Origin: JASHVB01 sp963762885
Lineage (GTDB): Bacteria; Pseudomonadota; Alphaproteobacteria; Acetobacterales; Acetobacteraceae
Direction of reading: 5' to 3'
Length of the DNA: 64,000 nt
Assembly: GCA_963762885.1 (NCBI GenBank)
Contig: CAVXNH010000083.1
Span: forward strand, 1 to 64,000
Below, in pieces: positions 38,325-48,167 of this stretch. Position 1 is the stretch's first letter; the number at the start of each line of letters is the position of its first letter. The notes under the pieces were generated by a model that saw nothing but the letters and a program-made list of their open reading frames with translations, did no database searches and was not told the origin of the DNA. The translations under genes and the position numbers were made by a program.

Positions 38325-38351
38325 CGCCTCGCGCGATAATCGCACGAGGCG
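38325..38351. promoter_or_regulatory. 27-bp nested inverted repeat upstream of doxX
   Basis: CGCCTCG and CGAGGCG enclose a second inverted pair GCGAT/ATCGC. It ends 52 bases before the doxX start and could be an operator or the hairpin of an upstream leader. The rest of the 338-base gap between katG and doxX (38274-38611) contains only a short open frame end (TDALKDYLSK, stop at 38281) that may be a gene relic. Confidence 0.35.
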
Positions 38352-38611
38352 ATTACCGTTGATGTTGGCGCAATTGTCGCTCGGCCCGACGTTGCGGGAC
38401 ACGATGTTCAGCACCTTGGCGGCAGCCGGATGGCACACATGAGCCTTTGCTTCCTTCCGAGCCGGTCGGTGCCACCCCGTCGCGCTTCATATGGGAGCCC
38501 GCTGCACTCGGCTTTCGAGATTCGGCATCCCGACATCGCGTTCGCACGTTGTCAATTCTATCCAAGGTCGCTTCTGCCCTGCTGCAGCCCTCGCAAGCCC
38601 TTCGACGACAA

Positions 38612-40770
38612 TCAGGGGAGGTCGAATCGATCGAGATTCATCACCTTGGTCCACGTCGCCACAAAATCCTTCACGAACTTCTTCTTCGAATCCGCACACG
38701 CATAGACTTCCGCGAGGGCGCGCAACTGGGAGTGCGAGCCAAAGATCAGGTCAACGCGGGTACCGGTCCACCTGACCTCGTCCGTCTTCCGGTCGCGCCC
38801 CTCGAACACGCCCTCGGACCCGGCAGACGGCTGCCATTGCGTGCCCATATCCAGCAGGTTCACAAAGAAGTCGTTCGTCAGCGTCTCGGGCCGCTTGGTG
38901 AAGACACCATGCGTGGACTGCCCGACATTTGCGCCCAGGACGCGCAGGCCGCCGACGAGAACCGTCATCTCAGGCGCGGTCAGCGTCAGCAATTGCGCCC
39001 GATCCACCAAGAGCTCCTCAGGCGACATGCGCTGCGTGCCGCGCACATAGTTGCGGAAGCCGTCAGCGGTCGGCTCGAGCGGCTCGAAGGAGTCGATGTC
39101 GGTTTGCTCCTGCGAGGCATCCATACGCCCCGGCGTGAAGGGAACCTTAACATCTTTCGCGGCTTGCTCGATCGCCGCGCACCCGCCCAGGACGATCAGG
39201 TCGGCAAGTGAGACTTTCTTTCCGTCCGACCGAGAAACGTTGAACTCCTTTTGGATTGCTTCGAGTTTCTGAAGAACGGTTGCCAGTTGGGCCGGCTGGT
39301 TGATCTCCCAATCCTTTTGCGGCGCGAGCCGAATACGCGCGCCGTTCGCACCGCCGCGCTTATCGCCGCCGCGGAACGTCGACGCCGACGCCCAGGCCGT
39401 CGAGACGAGTTCGGAAACCGTCAGGCCGGACGCAAGGATTTTCGCCTTAAGCGCATAGATCTCCGCCTCTCCGATCAGCGGATGTTCCACGGCAGGGATG
39501 GGGTCTTGCCACGGCAGTTCCTCCTTCGGAACGAGCGGACCGAGGTAACGCGCGATCGGCCCCATATCGCGGTGCGTCAGCTTGAACCATGCCCGGGCGA
39601 ACGCGTCAGCGAACTGATCGGGATGCTCGTAGAAGTGCCTTGATATTTTTTCGTACGCAGGGTCGAGCCGCAACGAGAGGTCCGTGGTCAGCATGGTCGG
39701 CACGTGCCTCTTCGACGGGTCTTGGGCGTCCGGAATCGTGGCAGCGACGCCTTTCGCCTTCCATTGCCAGGCGCCGGCAGGCTCTTCGTCAGCTCCCATT
39801 CGTTATTGAACAAATTGTTGAAGAAGTGGTTGCTCCACTGCGTCGGTGTCTGCGACCAGGTAACCTCGGGTCCGCCCGTAATCGCATCGTCGCCTTTGCC
39901 GGTCCCGTAGTGGCTGATCCAGCCCAGGCCCTGCTCCTCGATGCCGGCGGCTTCCGGCTCGGGGCCCACCAGTGCCACATCGCCGGCGCCGTGCGCCTTG
40001 CCGAAGGTGTGACCGCCGGCAATCAGCGCCACGGTCTCCTCATCGTTCATCGCCATGCGCTTGAACGTTTCGCGAATATCGCGCGCCGCGGCGACCGGAT
40101 CCGGCTTGCCGTTCGGCCCTTCGGGATTCACGTAGATCAGACCCATCTGGACGGCGCCAAGTGGCTTCTGAAGATCACGATCGCCACTGTAGCGCTCATC
40201 GCCCAGCCACGTGCCTTCGGGACCCCAGTAGATGTCCGCGTCCGGCTCCCAGCTATCCTCGCGTCCGCCACCGAAACCGAACGTCTTGAAGCCCATCGAC
40301 TCGAGCGCGACGTTGCCCGTAAGGACAATAAGATCGGCCCAGGAGAGCTTCCGGCCGTATTTTTGCTTGATCGGCCATAGTAGTCGACGCGCCTTGTCGA
40401 GGTTCGCATTATCCGGCCAGCTATTAAGCGGTGCGAAGCGCTGCTGGCCGCGTCCCGCGCCGCCGCGGCCGTCGTCGACGCGGTACGTGCCCGCGCTGTG
40501 CCACGCCATCCGAATGAACAGTCCGCCGTAGTGACCGAAGTCGGCCGGCCACCAATCCTGCGAGTCCGTCATCAAGGCATGCAGGTCCTTGATCACGGCA
40601 TTCAGGTCGAGGCTCTTGAACGCCGTGGCGTAGTCGAACGCCTCGCCCAGCGGATTGGACAGGGACGAGTGCTGATGGAGAACCTGAAGACTCAACTGGT
40701 TCGGCCACCAGTCTCGGTTCGTGCGTGCGTGGACTTCGCTTGTGAGCGGGCACTTGCCTTCCGTTGCCAT
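38612..40770 (-). pseudogene. katG: Catalase-peroxidase KatG, one frameshift
   Basis: Bifunctional haem catalase-peroxidase, about 718 codons. The ATG at 40770 is chosen for its GGGAGGCC ribosome site and the family start MATEGKCPLTSEVHA. The N-terminal domain is complete: distal RMAWHSAGTYR, the cross-linked Tyr segment GLIYVNPEGPNG and proximal His in LIAGGHTFGKAHG. After NEWELTKS the frame breaks near 39781, where one C seems missing from a CCC run, and it continues as PAGAWQWKAKG through the non-haem C-terminal domain to DRFDLP. All residues for catalysis are present, so one base decides whether the cell has this enzyme. Confidence 0.9.
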
Positions 40771-41306
40771 GTTGGCCTCCCTCATGTTCGTTCGATCATC
40801 GAGGCGATGCGGAGCCCGGGAGGGCGGACCGCCGTCACCCATCAAGGGGTGCGTCGGGCGCCCACGTCCCTACGCGAGCTTATAGGATCGGACACCAGCC
40901 TCAGCCAGCCCTCCGGCGTCGGAGATGAGATACTCGTTTCGCAAAGGAAGCCTAGGCGTGGCTTGCTCCAGCGGCATGGTGGTCTCCGAGCGTTGGCCTG
41001 AAAACACGGACGCCACTTTAGATAAACTCCGCCGGTCGTAGCCTTCACAATCGGCCTTATCTTGTAACATCGCACGGTGCGCCGTGAGATATCAGCCTAA
41101 ACAATGGGATCAGGAATTCCTATAGGTACGAACGTGGGTGCCACCGGGGCCTGGAGAGCAAACACGACATAGCACCGTTCGCACCGTGCGCTTTCGGAAA
41201 ACGCCCCTGAAAGCCGCAAGACCAGAAGGCCTTCTTTCAACACAAATCATAGCACAACTCCGGGAAACTGCCGGTTTCGGACATTCATTTACGTTGGAGA
41301 CGGACC
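40771..41306. other. Divergent intergenic region of katG and the DUF1348 gene
   Basis: About 535 bases that must hold the promoters of both divergent genes. No reading frame is convincing and no repeat was seen. I could not identify a particular operator such as an OxyR site by eye. Confidence 0.45.
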
Positions 41307-41780
41307 ATGTCAGAGCAGCGCCCACCATTGCCTCCGTTCACGCGCGAGACGGCAATCCAAAAGGTGCGTGGCGCCGAGAACGCGTGGAACACGTGTGATC
41401 CGTCGCGGGCGGCGCTCGGCTATTCCATGGACAGTTGTTGGAGGAACCGAGCCGAATTCGTCCAGGGCCGATCGGAGATCATCGCCTTTCTCACGCGGAA
41501 ATGGGCGCGGGAGCTCGACTACCGTCTCATCAAGGAACTTTGGGCATTCGATGGCAACCGGATCGCGGTTCGCTTTGCGTACGAATGGCACGATGACTCC
41601 CGCAATTGGTTTCGCTCGTATGGGAACGAAAACTGGGAGTTTGACGAAGACGGCTTGAACCGACTGCGCTACGCTTGCATCAACGATCTCCCGATCAAGG
41701 AAAGCGACCGGAAATACCATTGGGATCGTTCCGGCCCGCGCCCAGCCGACCATCCCGGCCTTTCGGAGTTGGGACTCTGA
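41307..41780 (+). CDS. DUF1348 / NTF2-like protein
   Basis: A 157-residue protein of the DUF1348 branch of the NTF2-like (SnoaL-type) fold. The family sequence is strong: TAIQKVRGAENAWNTCDPSR, NRAEFVQGRSEIIAFLTRKW, DYRLIKELWAFDGNRIAVRF and the final DLPIKESDRKYHW. The cavity residues suggest a small-molecule-binding or enzyme fold, but no reaction is known. A GGAG ribosome site stands before the ATG. Confidence 0.87.
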   Translation: MSEQRPPLPPFTRETAIQKVRGAENAWNTCDPSRAALGYSMDSCWRNRAEFVQGRSEIIAFLTRKWARELDYRLIKELWAFDGNRIAVRFAYEWHDDSRNWFRSYGNENWEFDEDGLNRLRYACINDLPIKESDRKYHWDRSGPRPADHPGLSELGL

Positions 41781-42204
41781 GCGGAAGATCTATTAGCAAC
41801 CAGTGGAGCTCGCCGATTGGCACCGCATCCGGGTCTGAGGCCAATCTCCTGTAGCGTGCTTGCGATGGTTCGGTTTCTCCTCAGGTACCGACCCAATGGC
41901 GGCGACCGGCGGTCGGAGTTCGAGCCCGCGCATGCCAATCGGCTGGACGGCATGAACCGCGCGGACGCGGCCCCGGGGGGCAGGCATGGAGCGGCGGGCC
42001 ATGTCGGACGCCGTGGTGCACTGCAATACAGCCGGTGATACCGGTCCGGTCGACCGCGGCGCGCCCGCCCTGTCGCCCGTCTCCGTGTCGGCGCAGGTGC
42101 GCGAGAATAGTTTCGCGCCGGCTCGCGAATCCGCGCCTGGCCACGCAGCGCCGTCGTTGACACGGTCAGTCAGCGCACACCGAAATCGGCACAGGTGGTC
42201 ATGA
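41781..42204. other. Intergenic region, possible gene relics
   Basis: About 420 bases between the DUF1348 gene and the convergent exporter pseudogene. Translations are Arg/Ala/Pro-rich in all frames and nothing is recognisable. Given the decayed genes that follow it may be degraded coding DNA. Confidence 0.4.
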
Positions 42205-43380
42205 TCAGGGCCGACGGCGGCTGACGATATTTGGGCAGACCTGTTCGATAAGCATCTTCGGAAGGATCAGTCCGAGAGTCATCGCCAGCATGATGAGTGT
42301 CGCCGTCGAGCCGTCCGCGATGGTCGCCAGAAGCAGCTCGGGGGGCGCCTTCCCACCCAGCGCAGCCAGTGCGACGAGGCCACCACCCATCCGGAAGAGG
42401 AACACCCCGGGGATCAATGACGCCACGGAGGAAAAGGCCAATGCCACGAATGGCAACCGCAAACGATCGGCGACCGGCGTGATCACGGTCCCGACGAACA
42501 GGCAGGCCACCAGCGCTCCCATCTCGGCGCTGCCCCCGACGAGCGAAATCGTCGCCCAGCGCACGGCATGCGCGATCATTCGTGTCACGATGGGAATTGG
42601 CAGCATAAGCCACGTCATCGAAAAGAATGTGCGATACGCGGCAACGGCAACGCCGGCCGCGATCACGTCATATGGCAGAGGCACCGCAACAGATGTCCCG
42701 GACATTGGGAGCGAAACTTCGCCGAGTGCAAGCCCTACCAACAGGCCGGTACAGATCATGACAACGATCTCGTGCTGAGGTGAAGATCAGCCACAATCGC
42801 CCCCACCACACCCGCCAGCAAAGCGGCGCAGAGCGGTTGAACGAACGGGTTGTGGCTGATCCCCGCCAACCATCGTCTCAGCACCGCCCCGGTACCGGCG
42901 CTGCGCGCGATCAGGATGAGGCTGAGCAAGTGAGCTGTCCCGAAAATTACGCCGAGCGCCGCGGCACCGGAAGCAGCCAGCGATGCGAAGCGCGCCAGCG
43001 CAATGGGTGGCCGGTGCTGAATCGCTTGCAGCGCCCCTCGCGCCGTTTCGGTGTCGATGCGGCCGTCGCAGCGCTGGTCGATCACGCTCAACGTGGCGGC
43101 AACCTTGCCCATGTCCACGCCCAGCGGGCTGGCGGCAACAACCTTGGCCTGCGAGCAATCACCGGGACCGTGACGGTCAGCTCACCCCAGCGTGGCAGCA
43201 GATCGGCACGAAAGCCGAGCGCGCTGTCCAGTTGCACCGTCGCGTCGATCGTCCGTTCCGTGGTCTGGCCGTTCGTGAACAGCAACGTGGTCGCGAGCAG
43301 CATCAGATCGAGGGCTGCCGCCGCCTCACTCTGCGTGGGGGTGGGAGATTGCGTCGTCGCTTCGCTCGTCGCAGTGACAA
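42205..43380 (-). pseudogene. Threonine/serine exporter (ThrE-like), two frameshifts
   Basis: About 390 codons of a one-chain ThrE-type amino-acid exporter. The N-terminal soluble part (AALDLMLLATTLLFTNGQTT, GELTVTVP) lies in one frame. After a shift near 43145 it continues as QAKVVAASPLGVDMGKVAAT with the hydrophobic SLAASGAAALGVIFGTAHLL. After another near 42770 comes the C-terminal membrane half (ICTGLLVGLALGEVSLPMSG, WATISLVGGSAEMGALVACL, FLFRMGGGLVALAALG). The upstream limit is uncertain because no start codon is obvious. Both shifts are single bases. Confidence 0.75.
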
Positions 43381-43434
43381 ATGGCCCATCCGGACCGCGC
43401 GTTACTAATAGCCGATATTTCCCGCAATCCCCAC

Positions 43435-43462
43435 CGTCATTCCCGCGAAAGCGGGGATGACG
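43435..43462. repeat. REP-like hairpin, copy 1
   Basis: A 28-base palindrome, CGTCATTCCCGC, GAAA, GCGGGGATGACG, of a kind common between genes of alphaproteobacteria. A near copy is at 55392-55419. Confidence 0.65.
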
Positions 43463-43496
43463 AATCTTGATGACGTTTGCTACATAATGCCGAATA

Positions 43497-44426
43497 TCAC
43501 CCGGCAGCGGCGACATAAGGCCTGACCATCTTGGCGGGATCAACCACGCGATCGAATTCGGCTTCCGACACAAAACCAAGCTGCAACGCGGCCTCCTTCA
43601 AGGTCCGGTCGTGGTCCATCACGTGGTGCGCGATCTTCGAGGCCCGGTCGTAACCGATCACCGGAGCAAGCGCCGTGACCGCCTCGGCGAAACCCGGCAC
43701 GGCGTTGATGCCGGTGTCGACGGCGGTGCCGCCCAGCGCCAGCCGATAGACGCCCTTCAGCGCATCGTCGAGCCGCTGCAAATCGTACGCCAGCATGCCG
43801 GCATAGCCCGACCATTCCTGGCCGAGCGTGATCGGCGTCGCATCCTGCATATGAGTGCGGCCAATCTTCACAATATCGTCCCATTCCGCGGCCTTGGCCG
43901 CGATCGTATCATGCAGCGCCTGCACCGCCGGAACCAGCCGCTTGGTCACGTTGACTGCGGCCGCGATATACATCGCCGAAGGAAAGAGTTGTTCGACGAC
44001 TGCGACATATTGACGTGATCGTTCGGATGCACCGGGGGTCTTGCTGCCGAGCTACGTGCCGGCGAGCTGGCAGCATCGGTTGGAGATCACCTCGTTCACG
44101 TTCATGTTGAACTGGGTGCCGCTGCCGGTCATCCAGACGTGCAGGGGAAACATGTCGTGACGCTGGCCGTCCAGGATCTCGTCGCAGACCTGGAGGATCA
44201 GTTTGTACGCCGTGTCGTTCGGCCGCTTGCCCGCATGGTTGGCATTGGCCGCCGCCTTCTTCAACACAACGTAGCCGGTGATCATTTCCCGCGGGATCAG
44301 ATCCTGCCGGATGCTGAAGTGTTCGAGCGAGAGCTGGGTCTGCGCGCCCCAGAGTTTGTCGGCGGGAACACGGACTTCACCGAGGCTGTCGGTCTCGATC
44401 CGGACGTCGTTCCTCGCATGTTTCAT
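43497..44426 (-). pseudogene. fumC: Fumarase class II (fumC), heavily decayed
   Basis: The N-terminal part is clear (LGEVRVPADKLWGAQTQLSL, then GSGTQFNMNVNEVISNR). A TAG codon at 44054-44052 stands where Glu of the ELGSK motif is expected. A C5 run near 44034-44038 (one base too many) shifts the frame, and the sequence resumes as VHPNDHVNMSQSSNNSFP and MYIAAAVNVTKRLVPAVQAL. Around 43680 the text jumps from GTAVDTGINAVPGFAEAV straight to TALAPVIGYDRASK, removing about 200 codons that include the class signature GSSxMPxKxN and the catalytic Ser. About 300 codons remain of about 465. This cannot encode fumarase. Confidence 0.92.
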
Positions 44427-44520
44427 TGATTGGCGCGCACTCCGTCGAGGGTGAATTGCGGGATGATTTCAAGCCGATTGGCGCTTTGGGAACCAGTGCC
44501 TGGCGTGCAACCGACATGCA

Positions 44521-45468
44521 CTATCCAAGGTGCTCCGCGACGATGATCGCCAGAGATATAGTAACGACCGCACCGACGGTGCTGACCAGCGTGGAGGCGG
44601 CCGCCTCGTCGGGATAGGTGCGGTAGCGCAGCGCAAGCATGGAGGCCGCGGTCGCGGTCGGAATCGCACCGGTCAAGAACAACTCGCATGCCGGCGCGCC
44701 ATGGATTCCGAGCAGCAGCGTCAACCCAAGAAAAATGGCCGGTTGCCCCACGTTCTTTAACAAGGCGTTGAGCGCAATGTCGCGATCCACGCGCAGGCGC
44801 TGGCCGTAGAGGATCAGCCCAAGTGTGAACAGCGCGACGCCCGCTGCCGACTTGCCGATCAGGTCGAACGACAGCGCCAGCACCTGGGGCATATGCACGC
44901 CGGCAAGCGCCAGGACCGCGCCGGCCACCGGCAGCCACACTAGCGGTTGCTTCACCGCGTCGAGAAGGCTGTTGGCGACAAGCATCGCCGCGCCGCATTG
45001 TCTCTTGTCGCCGCCGAGCTCGATATGCACCAGCACAAGGGTCAGCGGGACCATGATCAGGCTCGTGACAAGATTGCCCACAACGACTGCTAACACGCCT
45101 TGCGGCCCCACCACGGCCTCCAGCACCGGCAATCCGGAATACGCCATGCTTGGGAACGCCGACACCAGCCCCTGCAAGGCGCATTCACCCAGACTGTGGC
45201 GGAAGATCACCTTGCCGACGCCGAATGCCACCGCGTAGGGGAGCATCAGTCCCAACACCATGGCGAATAGATAGGGAATGTTCTCGATCGCGGCCGGAGA
45301 GATTTGCAGTACCCCGCCGAACAGCGCGAGAGGCAGCGCGAAGCGGACGACGAAATCGGCAAACACCGACGACGATGCCTTTTGGATGATGTCGAGCTGA
45401 GCTGCGAGATACCCGAGAGCAACGACGAAGACAACCGGCAGCAGCGCCGCCAAAATGGTCAGTGTCAC
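44521..45468 (-). CDS. AEC family transporter (malate/auxin carrier type)
   Basis: A 315-residue carrier with about ten membrane helices, the AEC family that includes malate permeases and MdcF-like malonate carriers. The GTG at 45468 is preferred over the open frame further upstream because GAAGGAGG lies 7 bases before it and VTLTILAALLPVVFVVALGY is the usual start. Family segments include FADFVVRFALPLALFGG, MAYSGLPVLEAVVGPQGVLA and the final VSTVGAVVTISLAIIVAEHL. Neighbouring malic enzyme and fumarase relics suggest a dicarboxylate substrate, an inference from context. Confidence 0.85.
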   Translation of the reverse strand: MTLTILAALLPVVFVVALGYLAAQLDIIQKASSSVFADFVVRFALPLALFGGVLQISPAAIENIPYLFAMVLGLMLPYAVAFGVGKVIFRHSLGECALQGLVSAFPSMAYSGLPVLEAVVGPQGVLAVVVGNLVTSLIMVPLTLVLVHIELGGDKRQCGAAMLVANSLLDAVKQPLVWLPVAGAVLALAGVHMPQVLALSFDLIGKSAAGVALFTLGLILYGQRLRVDRDIALNALLKNVGQPAIFLGLTLLLGIHGAPACELFLTGAIPTATAASMLALRYRTYPDEAAASTLVSTVGAVVTISLAIIVAEHLG

Positions 45469-45635
45469 GGACTGGCCTCCTTCGGTGCCGCGCAGCTTAC
45501 AGCGTCGCCGCAGGGCCGTGAACCTCCAACAGTATCGCGTATTGATCGCCCGATTGATCTCCCGTTTCTTCCTGGATCGCACTACCGCTTGTCACGTGGC
45601 CCGATCGCGCACGAGTCCGTCACGTCCCTCGCGCT

Positions 45636-46452
45636 TCAAATTTGCTTTCGATAGGGCAGATAGCGGGGCTGCCACATAGCGGCCGCGATGCGTGCATCGA
45701 GTGTCGCGGCGTCGCTCGTTTCCGCCACGCCGTCGGCCTGCGCCTGGCGAGCGACGACGGTCTCGATGGCGGCGGCGATCGTGCGCATCTGGCTCACGGG
45801 CGACAGAAGTCGTCCCTGTTTGTCCGTCGCGGTCGGCGACATTCGGGCAAGCGTCGTGGCGGCCACCATGAACATCGCATCGGTGACCCGTCGTGCGCCG
45901 GACGCGAGGATGCAAAGTCCCATGCCGGGAAAGATGTAGGAGTTGTTGGTCTGGTCGATCGGAATGTTCTTGCCTTTCCATTCGACAGGCGCGAACGGGC
46001 TGCCAAGTCCCGATCAGCGCTCGGCCCTCGGTCCAGACAATAAGCTGCTCGGCCGTTGCCTCGCTCCGCGTGGTGGGGTTGGAAAGTGGAAATATGACAG
46101 GGCGATCGACATGTTGGGCCATGGTGCGAACGGCCGCTTCCGCGAAGGCACCAGCGATGCCCGAAACGTCGATCAGCACGGTCGGCCTGGCGTTGACCAC
46201 CACGTCGAACAGGCCGATCTCGTCTGGCATTTTCAGGGTCCAACCGGTGACGGCTGCCTTGCTCTGCACGAAGGGGCGTCGCGCCGGAGTGATGTCGGCC
46301 ATGCCATCGACTAGCAGCCCGTAACGGTCGACCGCGAAGAATCGGCGCCGTGCCTCGTCCTCGCTCAGCCCCTGTTCGATCATCGCGCGCAGCAGCAGCC
46401 TGGCTATCGCCCTGGCGCGAGGCGCGTTCTTCTGTGTTGTTCCTATGGGCAC
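45636..46452 (-). pseudogene. NAD-type malic enzyme, 3' fragment with frameshift
   Basis: The C-terminal half of a large (MaeA/SfcA-type) malic enzyme. Recognisable are GLSEDEARRRFFAVDRYGLL, RPVIFPLSNPTTRSEATAEQ and, after a one-base shift near 46005 (extra T on the coding strand), SPFAPVEWKGKNIPIDQTNN, FPGMGLCILASGARRVTDAM and a normal C-terminus. The first roughly 280 codons, including the malate-binding Tyr and metal ligands, are absent, and the gene begins abruptly 26 bases from the amidase end. It is non-functional. Confidence 0.88.
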
Positions 46453-46477
46453 GCTCTGGAATCAAGGAATCGGTGTA

Positions 46478-48105
46478 CTAGCGGATGGGCGGGTTCGTGC
46501 GCGGCAAGTTGCCCGACGAGGGCAACGCCTCGCGCAGACACCGTTCGGCAAAATAGGCGGCGCGCAAGACTGCTTGCTCATCGCCTGGCCTTCCCACGAT
46601 CTGAAGCCCGATCGGACCTACGGCCAACTCGCGGGCGCAAGGGATCGTGATGGCCGGCACGCCCATGACATTCATCGCACCGGTGTACAACCCATGAGTC
46701 CGGATGCGCCGGCCGCGATAGAGACCGACTGCTCGTCGATGAGGGGCGGCGGAACGCACAGTGTGGGTGTGATCATGACGTCGGCGCCTTCGACGGCTCG
46801 GAAGAATTGATCGAGCAGGTGCCGCCGGATGCGTTGCGCCTTTAGATAATCCGTCGCCTGCACGAACAATCCCGCTTCCAGACGCGCACGCAAGTCCTCT
46901 CCCAAGTCGTGGCCGTGCGCTTCCAGGAACGCGAGATACGCATCGGTCGCCTCCGGACCGACGGTCATGAAATGTGCCGCCGGTGCGAGTGCTATATCCG
47001 GAATCGCAGCGGTGTGCGATCGGCAGCCCGCCTGCGCCAACACGTCCAGCGCGTGCATCATCCAGCGCGCCACGTCATCCTGCAGACCATCGAAGAAAAA
47101 ATTCGCCGGCTTGAGAAAAGTGAAAGTGCCGATGCGATCCGTCGCACTCAAGAGGCTGCCGGCCAGCCGGTCGGCCATGACTTCCCACGCCAAGGCCGTG
47201 TCGGCAACCGACCGCGCCATAGGTCCAACCACATCAAGCGTGGGCGACCGCATCGAATAGCCGGCCAGGTCGATGGCGCCGATCGTGGGCTTGAGGCCGA
47301 CGAGCCCACAGCATGAGGCCGGTACGCGCAGAGCACCGCCGGTGTCCGTCCCGAGTGCCACCGGTGACAAGCCGGCGGCGACGGCAGCAGCCGAGCCGCA
47401 ACTAGAGCCGCCCGCGATGCGTGAGGGCGCAGCGGGATTTCGCACGCGGCCATAGGGGCAGTCCAATCCGGTCGCGGCGTAACCGAGTTCGTCGACGTTG
47501 GTCTTGCCGAACAACAGTGCGCCGGCCCGCCGCAGCCGTTGTACAAGGGCGGCGTCCGCGGTGGCTGGCGCCGTCGTAACCACCTTGGTCCCATTGGTCG
47601 TGGGATAGCCACAGACCGAGATAACATCGGCAACCGCAAACGGCACGCCTGCAAGCGGCAGACGCTCGCCGCCACTGGCCAGCATTGCTTCAATCGCTCG
47701 CGCGTCACGCATCAGCAGGTCTTCGTCTAGTGAAATGAAAGCCTTCAGCTCGGAACTGGAAGCGGCGCGTGCATAGAAACTCTTGGCGACGTCCGACGGA
47801 GACAGGTGGCCGCTTTGAACCTCTTGCGCGATTTGCCGAGCGCTCATGTGCGCGAGTTCACCATCCGATTCGCATGGCCTGTGCTGTTGCTCCACCGCCG
47901 TCGGCACCAAAGCTGCCGCGGGTCTGCGTTCAAGCGTACCGATGTTAAAATATGCGATGGAAAGCGTTTCCGCGGCTTGGACGATGCGTTCGCTTAACGG
48001 GTCGTTCAGGATCAGACGATCAACCGCTTTCGACAATCCACACGGTGCTATGTAGCCTTTGAATGCGGCGATAGTATCGGCGAGTATTGCATAGTCCTTG
48101 GTCAT
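46478..48105 (-). pseudogene. Amidase-signature family protein lacking catalytic Lys and Ser, frameshifted
   Basis: About 540 codons of an amidase-signature protein of the allophanate-hydrolase/AtzE type, with an extra N-terminal helical region of about 70 residues. The scaffold is good: KTNVDELGYAATGLDCPYGR, the cis-Ser motif AGGSSCGSAAAVAAG and VGLKPTIGAIDLAG. Yet the catalytic Lys is Ala (VPFAVADVIS instead of VKD) and the nucleophile Ser is Ala (DTGGALRVPAS instead of DTGGSxR), both certain from the codons GCC and GCT. Around 46700 the frame shifts, and the end (NVMGVPAITIPCARELAVGP) lies in another frame to 46478. It follows an ABC importer operon with a 62-base gap. Confidence 0.82.
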
Positions 48106-48167
48106 CGTGCGGGTCCATATTTACATAAAGCCATCGCAGGGATATCGTTCTTGCACGAGGCTGGCGG

